DNA of 13,721 nt from an uncultured Verrucomicrobiales bacterium (GCA_946480965.1 CAMLMI010000097.1:1-13721), one strand, 5' to 3'. Numbered from the stretch's first letter, positions 5,299 to 12,285 are shown. Notes: generated from the letters alone by a model not told the origin. Made by a program: numbers and translations.

Positions 5299-6330
5299 AT
5301 GCTCTCCCAAGACTCCATCCTGAACGCCCTCAAGTCGGTCAAATACCCCGGCTTTTCCCGCGACATCGTTTCCTTCGGCATCGTCAAGCAGGCGCAGATC
5401 GACGGCGGTGCCGTGACCGTGTTGCTCCAACTCACCAGCGCCAACGCGCAGGTCGCCCAGCAATTGAAGGCCGATTGCACGAAGGCGCTGACCGCCTTGG
5501 CCGGGGTGGAGAAGATTTCCGTCGATGTGTCCATGCCGCAGGCTGGCGGCCCCGCGCCGACGGCGACGAACAAGGTGGCCGGCATCCGCAAGGTGGTGGC
5601 CGTGGCTTCGGGCAAGGGCGGCGTCGGCAAGTCCACCGTCTCCGTCAATCTGGCCTGCGCGCTCGCCCGCTTGGGATTGAACGTCGGCCTGCTCGATTGC
5701 GACATCTACGGCCCGAGCATTCCGCTGATGATGGGCGTGAACGAAAAGCCCTACGTGGACGAAGAGGAGAAGCTGATTCCCCTGGAAAGCCACGGAGTGA
5801 AGCTGATGAGCATGGGGTTTCTGATCGAGGGCGACCAAGCCGTGATTTGGCGTGGACCAATGATCCAGAAGACCATCCAGCAGTTCATCATGCAGGTGGC
5901 TTGGGGCGATCTCGACGTGTTGCTGGTCGATCTTCCGCCCGGCACCGGCGACGCGCAGCTCTCGCTCTGCCAGACCGTGCCGCTGGACGGCGGTGTCGTA
6001 GTGACCACACCGCAGGAAGCGTCGCTCGGCGTGGTGCGCAAGGGCATCCACATGTTCAACAAGGTGAACGTGCCGCTGCTCGGCATCGTGGAGAACATGA
6101 GCTACTTCACCGCGCCCGACGGCAGCCGCGTGGAGATCTTCGGCCACGGCGGCGGCCAGGCGGAAGCCGAACGGCAGAAGACCGCGTTTCTCGGTGAAGT
6201 CCCGCTCTTCACCGCCATCCGCGAAGGCGGCGACAAAGGTTTGCCGATCACCGTCTCCGCGCCCGACAGCGAGGCGGCGCGTCCGTTTTTCGGCGTCGCC
6301 CAGGCGCTGCGCGGGCGGTTGGCGATTTGA
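5299..6330 (+). CDS. mrp: Mrp/ApbC-type Fe-S cluster carrier ATPase
   Basis: Cytoplasmic P-loop ATPase thought to carry Fe-S clusters to target proteins. The 343-residue protein has an N-terminal MIP18/DUF59-type domain at about 3-80, then the Mrp/ParA-like ATPase domain. The deviant Walker A GKGGVGKST is at 105-113, LLDCDIYGPSIP at 131-142, IWRGPMIQK at 183-191, the LLVDLPPGTGDAQL switch region at 208-221, TTPQEASLGVVRK at 236-248 and ENMSYF at 265-270. In E. coli Mrp a CxxC pair follows this last motif and binds the bridging cluster at the dimer interface. Here the stretch is TAPDGSRVEIFGHGGG with no cysteine. I recall similar CxxC-less forms in other bacteria, so cluster binding here is uncertain. 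It starts 31 bp after the iscS terminator. Confidence 0.94.
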   Translation: MLSQDSILNALKSVKYPGFSRDIVSFGIVKQAQIDGGAVTVLLQLTSANAQVAQQLKADCTKALTALAGVEKISVDVSMPQAGGPAPTATNKVAGIRKVVAVASGKGGVGKSTVSVNLACALARLGLNVGLLDCDIYGPSIPLMMGVNEKPYVDEEEKLIPLESHGVKLMSMGFLIEGDQAVIWRGPMIQKTIQQFIMQVAWGDLDVLLVDLPPGTGDAQLSLCQTVPLDGGVVVTTPQEASLGVVRKGIHMFNKVNVPLLGIVENMSYFTAPDGSRVEIFGHGGGQAEAERQKTAFLGEVPLFTAIREGGDKGLPITVSAPDSEAARPFFGVAQALRGRLAI

Positions 6331-6359
6331 TCCGAACCGCTGGCGGCGGGAATTCCGGA

Positions 6360-6387
6360 TTGCGCCGAAGAGGCGCGCCGTTACCTT
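6360..6387 (+). promoter_or_regulatory. Candidate promoter of the small helical protein gene
   Basis: TTGCGC at 6360-6365 and TACCTT at 6382-6387 are separated by 16 bp, with 30 bp from the -10 end to ATG 6418. The TACCTTCCC string (6382-6390) and an upstream AGGCGCG recur before the second Rrf2 gene, which supports it as a real element in this genome. Match to the E. coli consensus is weak. Confidence 0.35.
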
Positions 6388-6417
6388 CCCGCCATCGCAA
6401 CCAGTGCTACGACACCC

Positions 6418-6654
6418 ATGTCGAATCCCAATCCAGACAGGGCATCGGGGAATGAGTTGGTCAAACGCTCCTCGCTCTACCGCGAATACCAGGCGGAGCG
6501 GGAGGAGATCCTGAAGCACAAGTGGATCGAGTCCGAGAAGGCCGGCCACGACATCGGCTTCGAGCGCGCCCTGACCGACTGGATCATCCACCACCGCGCC
6601 CAGTGGCGACGCACCCGCCTGCAACAGCTCCAGCAGGAAGGCACGAAGGCGTGA
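6418..6654 (+). CDS. Small charged helical protein of unknown function
   Basis: A 78-residue protein without signal peptide, membrane segment or cysteine. After a polar N-terminus it is almost all predicted helix: SSLYREYQAEREEILKHKW (18-36), then IESEKAGHDIGFERALTDWI (37-56) and HHRAQWRRTRLQQLQQEG (58-75). The spacing of HKW, SE, G-D-IG, A-DW and HR-WR looks like a conserved small family rather than chance coding, but I cannot name it or assign a role. The ATG at 6418 fits the helical start. The gene stands alone between mrp and the second Rrf2 gene, each with its own promoter-like site. Its Trp, Arg and Lys content would allow nucleic-acid or protein binding, but that is only a guess. Confidence 0.72.
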   Translation: MSNPNPDRASGNELVKRSSLYREYQAEREEILKHKWIESEKAGHDIGFERALTDWIIHHRAQWRRTRLQQLQQEGTKA

Positions 6655-6677
6655 CCGGAGGTTGTTCCGCTTGTGGC

Positions 6678-6707
6678 TTGGAGAGGCGCGGCACGCTGCC
6701 CTACCTT
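6678..6707 (+). promoter_or_regulatory. Candidate promoter of the second Rrf2 gene
   Basis: TTGGAG at 6678-6683, an 18-bp spacer and TACCTT at 6702-6707. The transcript would begin around 6714, at or next to the GTG start at 6716, giving a leaderless or nearly leaderless mRNA. The TACCTTCCC string is shared with the promoter candidate of the preceding gene. Confidence 0.35.
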
Positions 6708-6715
6708 CCCTCTCC

Positions 6716-7135
6716 GTGAAGCTTTCCGTCAAAAGCGACTACGCTTGCCGCGCCGTCCTCTCCCTCGCCCGCCACTACAGCGAAGGCTCCGCGCGGCGCA
6801 TCGAGGAGATGGCGACCGAACAGGGCATCTCGCCCAACTACCTCGTCCAGATCCTCATCGAGATGAAGTCCGGTCGGATCGTGAAGAGCGTGCGCGGCAA
6901 GGAAGGCGGCTACCTGCTCGCGCGTCCCCCCGGCCAGATCACGATGGGCGACGTGCTCCGCTGCATGCACGGCGAGATCTTCGAGTCGCCCGCGATCAAG
7001 GACGCCCAGTGCCCGGCCGAACTGCGCGCCGCCTGGAAGAAGCTCCAGACCGCCGTGACCGAGGCGGCCGACGCGATCAACTTCCAGAAGCTCCTCGAAG
7101 ACGGCGCGGAGAAGGACCGGATGTTCTACATCTGA
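6716..7135 (+). CDS. Rrf2-family regulator with reduced cysteine set
   Basis: A 139-residue winged-helix transcription regulator. The N-terminus MKLSVKSDYACRAVLSLARH is the standard Rrf2 start, followed by RRIEEMATEQGISPNYLVQILIEMKSGRIVKSVRG (27-61) and the wing KEGGYLLARPPGQITMGDVLRCMHGEI (62-88). Of the cysteines that hold a cluster in IscR-like members, the usual ligand segment contains only C99. C11 and C83 lie outside that motif, so an intact [Fe-S] site is unlikely and the signal may be of another kind, as in CymR-type members. GTG 6716 is chosen because it begins at the family N-terminus. In-frame TTG codons at 6662 and 6671, behind a GGAGG at 6657-6661, would add unconserved residues. 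VanZ follows 20 bp later. Confidence 0.88.
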   Translation: MKLSVKSDYACRAVLSLARHYSEGSARRIEEMATEQGISPNYLVQILIEMKSGRIVKSVRGKEGGYLLARPPGQITMGDVLRCMHGEIFESPAIKDAQCPAELRAAWKKLQTAVTEAADAINFQKLLEDGAEKDRMFYI

Positions 7136-7154
7136 TCGGCCGGAGACGGAACGG

Positions 7155-7670
7155 ATGCCGCCCGCTTCTTCCCAAAGTCCCCCCAGGTCCACCCGGCTGG
7201 AAAAATTCCCGGCGTCTTGGCTGCGGGCCTGGAGCCCGGTGGGACTGATGATGGCGATCATCTTCATCGCCTCAACGGATCTCGGCCGGGCGGAAAACTC
7301 CTCCTGGCTGATCCGCGCCGTGGCGGAGTTTTTCCTCGGCGAAGTCTCCGATTCCACCTTCGCCACCCTCTCGTTCCTGGTGCGGAAAGCCGGGCACCTG
7401 ACCGGGTATGCCCTGCTCGGCGCGCTGGTGTTCCGGGCCCGCGCCAGCCGAAAACCCGCAGCAACCAACCTGTCCACCATCGTCTTCGCCGTGGGCTTCG
7501 CCGCGTTCTACGCGATGACCGACGAATACCACCAGAGCTTCAATCCGCACCGCAGCGGCCAATGGTCGGATGTCGCCATCGACACCGTGGGCGCCGTGTC
7601 GGGAGTGATGCTGCTCTTGCTGTTCCGCCACTGGGCGAAGTCGCGCCGAAGCGTCCACGAGTTTCGATAG
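7155..7670 (+). CDS. VanZ-like family membrane protein
   Basis: A 171-residue integral membrane protein of the VanZ-like group, named after a teicoplanin-resistance accessory protein; most members have no known biochemical role. Hydrophobic segments lie at about 28-41, 82-95, 107-121 and 143-157. The family signature is present: RKAGHLTGYALLGALV (77-92), then MTDEYHQSFNPHRSGQWSDVA (121-141), with D123, E124, H126, Q127, R133 and D139, and DTVGAVSG at 143-150. ATG 7155 has GGAGA 12 bp upstream. It follows the second Rrf2 gene by 20 bp and may be co-transcribed with it. It converges on the M50-like gene. Antibiotic resistance should not be inferred from the name. Confidence 0.87.
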   Translation: MPPASSQSPPRSTRLEKFPASWLRAWSPVGLMMAIIFIASTDLGRAENSSWLIRAVAEFFLGEVSDSTFATLSFLVRKAGHLTGYALLGALVFRARASRKPAATNLSTIVFAVGFAAFYAMTDEYHQSFNPHRSGQWSDVAIDTVGAVSGVMLLLLFRHWAKSRRSVHEFR

Positions 7671-7685
7671 ACTGCGCGGGCAGTC
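7670..7685. terminator. Short perfect hairpin between convergent genes
   Basis: GACTGC at 7670-7675 pairs with GCAGTC at 7680-7685 around the loop GCGG. It fills the 18-bp gap between the VanZ stop and the stop of the convergent M50-like gene. It could help end transcription from both sides, but no T-run follows on either strand. Confidence 0.35.
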
Positions 7686-7688
7686 CGC

Positions 7689-8348
7689 TTAGCCCACCAG
7701 CAAGCCGCCCAACCGCCGCAGGATGGTGCCCGTGTCCTGCATCCACCAGCCGAGCACGGAGAGCAGGCCGATCCGGCCGGTGAGCAGCGGAACAGCGACC
7801 ATCAGGACGAGAATGTTGCCGAGGAAGATGACCACCGCGGAGAAGACGTAGCCTTCGCCCGTGATGTCGCTCTGCCGGGTCCGGAGCACGTCGGCCGTCA
7901 GCGTCACGTGGAACGCATAGGAGGCGCCGAGCAGCAGATGGAACCACGGCGCATAGCCGCTCCAGTTCCAGATCAGGTGCCCGATCCAGAACACCAGCAC
8001 CAGCAGCACGGAGTAGAAGGGGAAGAAGTAGGGCGCGAGCGCGATGACGAAGTTGCTCTTGCTGACCACGACGTGCCCGCCCTTGGACGACACCTTGAAC
8101 TTCTTCACCGACCCGCCGCAGAGCCAGACCCAGACGGCGTGCGTCAGTTCATGCCCCATCACGTAGATCCACATCGGCCGGGGCAACAGGAGGAAAACGA
8201 CGATCCAGCAAGCGACCCCGCCGACGAGCGCGACCCATGTGGTCTGGGCGTGGCCCGAGTCGGACACCACGGCCCAGAGCGTCCGCACCGCGCCGAGGCA
8301 CAGCGGGAGCAGCAGGATGGCGATGATGGTCTTGGCCCACTTGGGCAT
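7689..8348 (-). CDS. M50-like membrane metallopeptidase homologue
   Basis: A 219-residue polytopic membrane protein. Hydrophobic segments lie at about 7-25, 37-56, 60-78 (carrying the motif), 100-127, 133-150 and 168-190. MGHELTHAVWVW (64-75) contains a zinc-binding HExxH (H66, E67, H70) inside a membrane segment, the hallmark of site-2-type M50 proteases and related integral-membrane families. I do not see the classic NPDG-type third-ligand motif. A candidate acidic region is LTADVLRTRQSDITGEG (150-166), so zinc binding is likely but proteolysis is unproven. It lies 31 bp downstream of the thioredoxin-type gene on the same strand and was probably transcribed with it. ATG at 8348 (reverse strand) is the only good start. 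No Shine-Dalgarno sequence precedes it. Confidence 0.78.
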   Translation of the reverse strand: MPKWAKTIIAILLLPLCLGAVRTLWAVVSDSGHAQTTWVALVGGVACWIVVFLLLPRPMWIYVMGHELTHAVWVWLCGGSVKKFKVSSKGGHVVVSKSNFVIALAPYFFPFYSVLLVLVFWIGHLIWNWSGYAPWFHLLLGASYAFHVTLTADVLRTRQSDITGEGYVFSAVVIFLGNILVLMVAVPLLTGRIGLLSVLGWWMQDTGTILRRLGGLLVG

Positions 8349-8379
8349 CCCCGGAGGATTCCCGGCGCGCCCCGGGGGA

Positions 8380-9357
8380 TCAAGGCTCCGGCACCACGCC
8401 CGCCATCTGCGGCAGGAGCAGCTCGCACGTCACCACGCCGTTGCTGGTCGAGAGCGTCACCTTCGCCGCGTCGATGGATTCGCACCGCACGGGGACCAGT
8501 TGCTGGCCGAACTTCACCTTCAGCTCCTCTCCCGGCACCAGCGAGAAGGCGTGCCCTTCGGCCTCCAGCATCGCCATCGGGCGAGTGGACGAAGCGAGGA
8601 TGCCTTTGAGCCGGATGGCATGGATGCCCGCCGGGCGCGTTTCGGAGGTCTTGGACTGGTTGGAGGCGAGGCTGGTGATGACCTGCACGAGGGACGTGGC
8701 TCCGGACTTGGGTTCTTCGGCCTTCCCGGTGTCGCCCTCGCCTCGGTTCTTCACGGAAGCGACGACCTCCTTGGCCCGGTCCAGAATCCCGGCGGGATTG
8801 CTGAGGGAGATGGGCTTGTGGTCCGAAGGTTCGGCCAAGAGCGTCTCGATCTTCCGCTCCAGGTCCTGGCCCGCGCTGACGAAGCGGACGATGCCCTGTT
8901 TGTCCACCAGCCACATCGACGGGTAGTGGGTGATGCCGAAGCGTTGGCCGAACTGGTTCTGGCCCTGGCTTTCCTCGAAGTAGTGCGGCCAGCCGAGCTG
9001 GAGGCCCTCCACCACGCGCTTCAACGCCTTCCGGTCGCGGTCGAAGCTGATGCCGACGATCTCGAAGCCCTTGTCGCGGTAGGTCTCGTGGGCCTTCTTG
9101 AGACGGGGCAGGCCGCTCATGCAAGGGCCGCACCAGGTGGCCCAGAAGTCGAGCAGCACGACCTGCCCCTTCAGATCCGCCAAGCGGACCTGGCGGCCGT
9201 CGAGCGCGGTGAACTCCAGGTCCACCGGCTGGCCCACATGCCGCGCGTAGTCGGCATCGGCCGCGAACAGCAGGCTTTCGGCGCTGGCGGGACTCCGCCG
9301 CGCCCAGAACCACCCGGCCACGCCGACCAGGACGATGAGGAGCAGGACCTTTTTCAT
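8380..9357 (-). CDS. Membrane-anchored TlpA-like thioredoxin with extra C-terminal domain
   Basis: A 325-residue exported thiol-disulfide oxidoreductase. The N-terminal hydrophobic segment (3-18, KVLLLIVLVGVAGWFW) acts as a signal anchor. A TlpA/ResA-type thioredoxin domain spans about 40-172, with DLKGQVVLLDFWATWCGPC (61-79, redox pair C76 and C79), FEIVGISFDRD (98-108) and the cis-proline at ITHYPSMWLVD (P146). Such domains usually keep periplasmic cysteines reduced or serve cytochrome maturation. A charged linker (about 195-240) leads to a beta-rich domain (about 245-318) with C292 and C311. Its pattern (LKGILASS..PMAMLEAEG..F.LVPGEEL) recalls the GspC/PilP-type periplasmic domain, though this is a weak resemblance. 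It precedes the M50-like gene by 31 bp. The start is ATG 9357. Confidence 0.88.
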   Translation of the reverse strand: MKKVLLLIVLVGVAGWFWARRSPASAESLLFAADADYARHVGQPVDLEFTALDGRQVRLADLKGQVVLLDFWATWCGPCMSGLPRLKKAHETYRDKGFEIVGISFDRDRKALKRVVEGLQLGWPHYFEESQGQNQFGQRFGITHYPSMWLVDKQGIVRFVSAGQDLERKIETLLAEPSDHKPISLSNPAGILDRAKEVVASVKNRGEGDTGKAEEPKSGATSLVQVITSLASNQSKTSETRPAGIHAIRLKGILASSTRPMAMLEAEGHAFSLVPGEELKVKFGQQLVPVRCESIDAAKVTLSTSNGVVTCELLLPQMAGVVPEP

Positions 9358-9418
9358 GACGGCATCGTTTTGCGCGGCGCCCCTTCGTCAAAAACGCCGC
9401 ATATCCCACCCTAAGCAA

Positions 9419-9448
9419 ATTGTCGGCCGCCTTTGAATTGAGAGACAA
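9419..9448 (-). promoter_or_regulatory. Candidate promoter of the thioredoxin/M50 pair
   Basis: On the minus strand TTGTCT (9448-9443) and GACAAT (9424-9419) are separated by 18 bp; each matches 4 of 6 consensus bases. The site lies about 60 bp upstream of ATG 9357 in the most AT-rich part of the gap, downstream of the terminator of the preceding gene. Confidence 0.3.
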
Positions 9449-9510
9449 AAATGTTCCGGAAAGTTCCTCCGTCCCCCGAAAACCAACTTTTCCGCCAACG
9501 ACATCCGGCG

Positions 9511-9545
9511 AAAAGAAAAGGCGGGGCCCCCGGTGGACCCCGCCT
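9511..9545 (-). terminator. Rho-independent terminator of the CHRD protein gene
   Basis: On the minus strand an 8-bp stem (9545-9538 with 9526-9519, AGGCGGGG against CCCCGCCT) encloses an 11-nt loop. A T-rich run TTTCTTTT follows (9518-9511). It begins 25 bp after the stop codon of the upstream minus-strand gene, a standard intrinsic terminator placement. Confidence 0.85.
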
Positions 9546-9569
9546 CAACGCACCGACCGAACGGGTTTT

Positions 9570-12092
9570 CTACGGGACGATCTGACCGCGCACCTCGCCG
9601 CCGCCGTTGTTCACCGTGTGGATGTTGAAGTAGGTCAGGCCATCGACCACGGCTGCGAGCTGGCTGTCGGACAGCTCGGTGCTGCCGAGGATGATCCCGC
9701 TGGTGCCGAAGGGCGCGGAGAACGGGGCGAGATCGACCAGCACCCCGGCAAAGCCTTCGGGGCCGGCCGGTCCGTGGATGTGGGCCATCTGGGCCGCGCT
9801 GCCGAGCGCGCGATAGTTCAGGCCGAAGCTCAGTTGTTTCCCGAGCAGGGCCAGCCGGGCGTAACCGGTGCCGTCCGTGACCACGGGATTGGGCCGTTCC
9901 GAAGCGCCGTTGAGCGTGCTCTGGAGGACGACCGGCACGAGCTGGCCGCGCACTTCGCCACCGCCGTTGTTGACCGTGTGGAGGTTCACGTAGGCCAGGC
10001 CGGAGAGCAGCGCGCTCTTCTGCGCGGCCGTCAGCGCAATCGTGCCGGAGAACCATCCGTTGGTGCCCGGCGCGCCTTGGTGCAGGGGGAAGAGATCGAC
10101 CAGGACACCCGCCGCGCCGGACGCCGCCGCTGGTCCGTGGATGTGCGCCATCTGGAGCGTGCTGGAGAGGTTCCGGTAGTAGATGCGGAGCTGGAGCGAA
10201 TCGCCGAGCAATGAAGCCGAAGCGAAACCATAGCCGGAGGTCGTCACGGGATTGGGCCGCTCGGCCGCGCCGGTGAGCGCGGCGGAAAAGGCGGTGGCGG
10301 TCAGCTCAGGCAGGATTTGGCCGCGCACTTCACCGCCGCCGTTCGCCACGGTGTGGATGTTCACGTAGGTGAGGCCGTCCACCACCGCGTTCAACTGGTC
10401 CTGGGTCAACGCCACCTTGCCGACGATCGCGCCGGAGCTGCCGAAGCCGCCGACGGCGAAGGGCGCGAGATCGACCAGCACCCCGGCGGTGCCGAAGGTC
10501 GGGGCCGCACCGTGGATGTGCGCCATCTGCGCGGGTCCGCTCAAGCCGGTGTAGTGGATGTTGAAGGCGAGTTCCTTGCCCACCACGGTGAAGGTGCCGA
10601 AGCCGCGCGCGGCCGTGTCCACGGGATTGGGCCGTTCGCCTTCGCCGCTCAGGCTGGTCTGGAAGACCATCGGCGTGACCTGGCCGCGCACTTCGCCGCC
10701 GCCGTTGGCCCCGGTGTGGATGTTCACGTAGGTGCGGCCGCCGAGCAGCGCGGCCTTCACCGCCGGAGTCAGCGCCACGCTGCCCTGGATGCTGCCCGAA
10801 GCCGCCAGTCCGCCGACGGCGAACGGCCCGAGATCAACCAGCACGCCAACGGCCTGAGAGGAGCTGCCGGGGCCGTGGATGTGCGCCATCGTGGCCGCGC
10901 CGGACAGGCCGCGATACGAGATGTCGAAGGTGAGCGTGTCGCCGCTGACCTCCAGCGTGCCGAAGCCGTCGGCGGTGGTGTTCACGGGATTTGGCCGCTC
11001 GGCCGCGCCGCTGAGGCTGACGGTGAAGCGGGTGGGCGGAGCCCCGGCGAGATCGGCCACACGGAAGAAGCCGGTGCGGCCTTCGCGCACGAGCGCCGCG
11101 CTGCGGTTGGTCGTGGTCATGATGCCGCAGAAGGCTTCGTCCACCACGTTGCCGCGCTGCACCAGGAACGGTCCGACGCCGCCGGCCCAGTTCACCACGG
11201 CGTTGGTCTCGACGCTGGAGATGGAGGTGATCTTTGCGGGCACGGGCACGGCCAGATCCACGACTTCCGCCGGCAAGCCGCGCAACGCCGTGGCCGCGCC
11301 GGTGGTCAGGTTCACGTCGTAGAGCGCATTGGAGCCGCCCGCCGTCAGCACCGCCAGCGCGCGGTCCGAGCCGGTGACGATGTCCAGGCCGCCGACCGCT
11401 CCGATGTCGATGCCGAGCGGCAACGCGTTGGTCAATGTGCCGTTGTTCGGCGGATTCACGCGGTAGAGGAGGTCCAGCGCGGCATCGAGCGCGTATTGCG
11501 CCGTGCCGCCCGCGCCCGCGCCGCCGGGTAGGCCGGAACGGTTGTTCGAATAGGCGGTGGCGATGACGTTGGTGTCGGCCGCGCCGCCTCCGCCGACATT
11601 GACCGCGCCGCCTCCGCCGACATTGACCGCGCCGTCCACGTTGACCGTGGCGGCATCGCCGTTGAAGACGAGGCGGTAGTTCTGCCCCGCGCCGGTGAGG
11701 ATGCGCAGCGCGTTCGTGCCGCCCAACGCGGCGGGATTGAAGTCGATGTCCGCGCTGCCGGTCACGGTCAACGCCGGACCGCTCAACGCGATGGGCGCAA
11801 GCGCGCCGGAAGCGAGGTTGACGGTGTAGAGCCGCCCCGCATCCGCGCCGTCGCGCGACAGGGCGTAGAGCCGGCCGTCGAACGGGCGGAAGTCGAGGCC
11901 GACGACCGTCTCGCCCGCACCCAGTCCGGTCAGCGGCCGGGCCGGGGAAACGTTGCCCGGAGCGCTGTCGAAGATGACGAGCGAATTGGTCGAGGTGAGG
12001 CCGTAGATCAGCGTCTGGGCCTGGAGGGAACCGGCCGCGCAGAACGCGGCGATGGCCAAGGAGGCGGTGAAGTTTCGAGTCGGCAGTTTCAT
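9570..12092 (-). CDS. Secreted DUF4394 protein with four tandem CHRD domains
   Basis: An 840-residue exported protein of unknown role. A signal peptide (MKLPTRNFTASLAIAAFCAA, ending LQA|QT near residue 25) is followed by a DUF4394-type domain at about 26-285, recognisable from LIYGLTSTNSLVIFD, VVGLDFRPFDGRLYALS and LYTVNLASGA. A linker (286-352) has GPFLVQRGNVVDEAF and TTTNRSAALVREGRTGFFRV, a layout common in verrucomicrobial surface proteins. Four CHRD domains follow at about 356-474, 476-595, 599-720 and 721-840. Each has ERPNPV, MAHIHG, GVLVDL and V/F-N-I/L-HT..NGGGEVRGQ. CHRD domains are known from chordin and from many bacterial secreted proteins; the conserved His pairs suggest metal or ligand binding, unproven. 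The protein ends at the fourth repeat with no anchoring tail. Confidence 0.87.
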   Translation of the reverse strand: MKLPTRNFTASLAIAAFCAAGSLQAQTLIYGLTSTNSLVIFDSAPGNVSPARPLTGLGAGETVVGLDFRPFDGRLYALSRDGADAGRLYTVNLASGALAPIALSGPALTVTGSADIDFNPAALGGTNALRILTGAGQNYRLVFNGDAATVNVDGAVNVGGGGAVNVGGGGAADTNVIATAYSNNRSGLPGGAGAGGTAQYALDAALDLLYRVNPPNNGTLTNALPLGIDIGAVGGLDIVTGSDRALAVLTAGGSNALYDVNLTTGAATALRGLPAEVVDLAVPVPAKITSISSVETNAVVNWAGGVGPFLVQRGNVVDEAFCGIMTTTNRSAALVREGRTGFFRVADLAGAPPTRFTVSLSGAAERPNPVNTTADGFGTLEVSGDTLTFDISYRGLSGAATMAHIHGPGSSSQAVGVLVDLGPFAVGGLAASGSIQGSVALTPAVKAALLGGRTYVNIHTGANGGGEVRGQVTPMVFQTSLSGEGERPNPVDTAARGFGTFTVVGKELAFNIHYTGLSGPAQMAHIHGAAPTFGTAGVLVDLAPFAVGGFGSSGAIVGKVALTQDQLNAVVDGLTYVNIHTVANGGGEVRGQILPELTATAFSAALTGAAERPNPVTTSGYGFASASLLGDSLQLRIYYRNLSSTLQMAHIHGPAAASGAAGVLVDLFPLHQGAPGTNGWFSGTIALTAAQKSALLSGLAYVNLHTVNNGGGEVRGQLVPVVLQSTLNGASERPNPVVTDGTGYARLALLGKQLSFGLNYRALGSAAQMAHIHGPAGPEGFAGVLVDLAPFSAPFGTSGIILGSTELSDSQLAAVVDGLTYFNIHTVNNGGGEVRGQIVP
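9573..11027 (-). repeat. Four tandem CHRD-coding repeats of about 360 bp
   Basis: Four imperfect direct repeats at about 11027-10671, 10667-10308, 10298-9933 and 9932-9573, each encoding one CHRD domain. The strongest DNA conservation lies over the segment coding NGGGEVRGQ (plus-strand copies near 9583, 9946, 10319 and 10681) and over ERPNPV. The units have diverged enough that the array is old, not a recent amplification or assembly artefact. Confidence 0.9.
11581..11646 (-). repeat. 24-bp tandem minisatellite inside the DUF4394 domain
   Basis: Two identical 24-bp copies at 11581-11604 and 11605-11628 are followed by a shortened, diverged copy at 11629-11646. They code in frame for VNVGGGGA twice, preceded by VNVDGA (residues about 151-171), a Gly-rich loop. 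Perfect identity suggests a recent slippage duplication, so the copy number may vary among strains. Confidence 0.9.
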
Positions 12093-12211
12093 GGCGTTGG
12101 TTGGTTATGTTGGACCCCGGAACGCGCCTCCGCTCGGCGGGGGTGTGCCCCAGGCACCCGGTTCCCGCCCACGACGGCACGATCGTTGTCTCCCATCTTC
12201 GGTCTGGTTGT

Positions 12212-12246
12212 CATCCGGCACTACGACGGCTCATCCCCGCCGGATG
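12212..12246. repeat. 8-bp perfect inverted repeat in the CHRD gene leader region
   Basis: CATCCGGC at 12212-12219 is inversely repeated as GCCGGATG at 12239-12246, with a 19-nt centre. It lies about 120 bp upstream of the CHRD gene start. It could be a binding site or an RNA hairpin in a long leader. No T-run follows closely in the minus-strand direction. Confidence 0.4.
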
Positions 12247-12285
12247 CAGGCGGACGCAAAATTTTTTCGCGGACCTTGGAGTTGT

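Noticed and set aside
5053..6732. 559-codon minus-strand open frame across the iscS end, mrp and the small gene
   Set aside because: It runs through the iscS terminator and several real plus-strand genes, its product resembles no family, and its openness follows from high G+C in the third codon position of mrp.
9573..11027. CRISPR-like array in the repeated region
   Set aside because: The repeats are about 360 bp apart, imperfect, in frame and encode CHRD domains; there are no short identical repeats with unique spacers.
10317..11531. 404-codon plus-strand open frame opposite the CHRD protein gene
   Set aside because: It is antisense to the repeated CHRD domains and only copies their periodicity as His/Ala/Gly-rich repeats; no start context or motif supports it.
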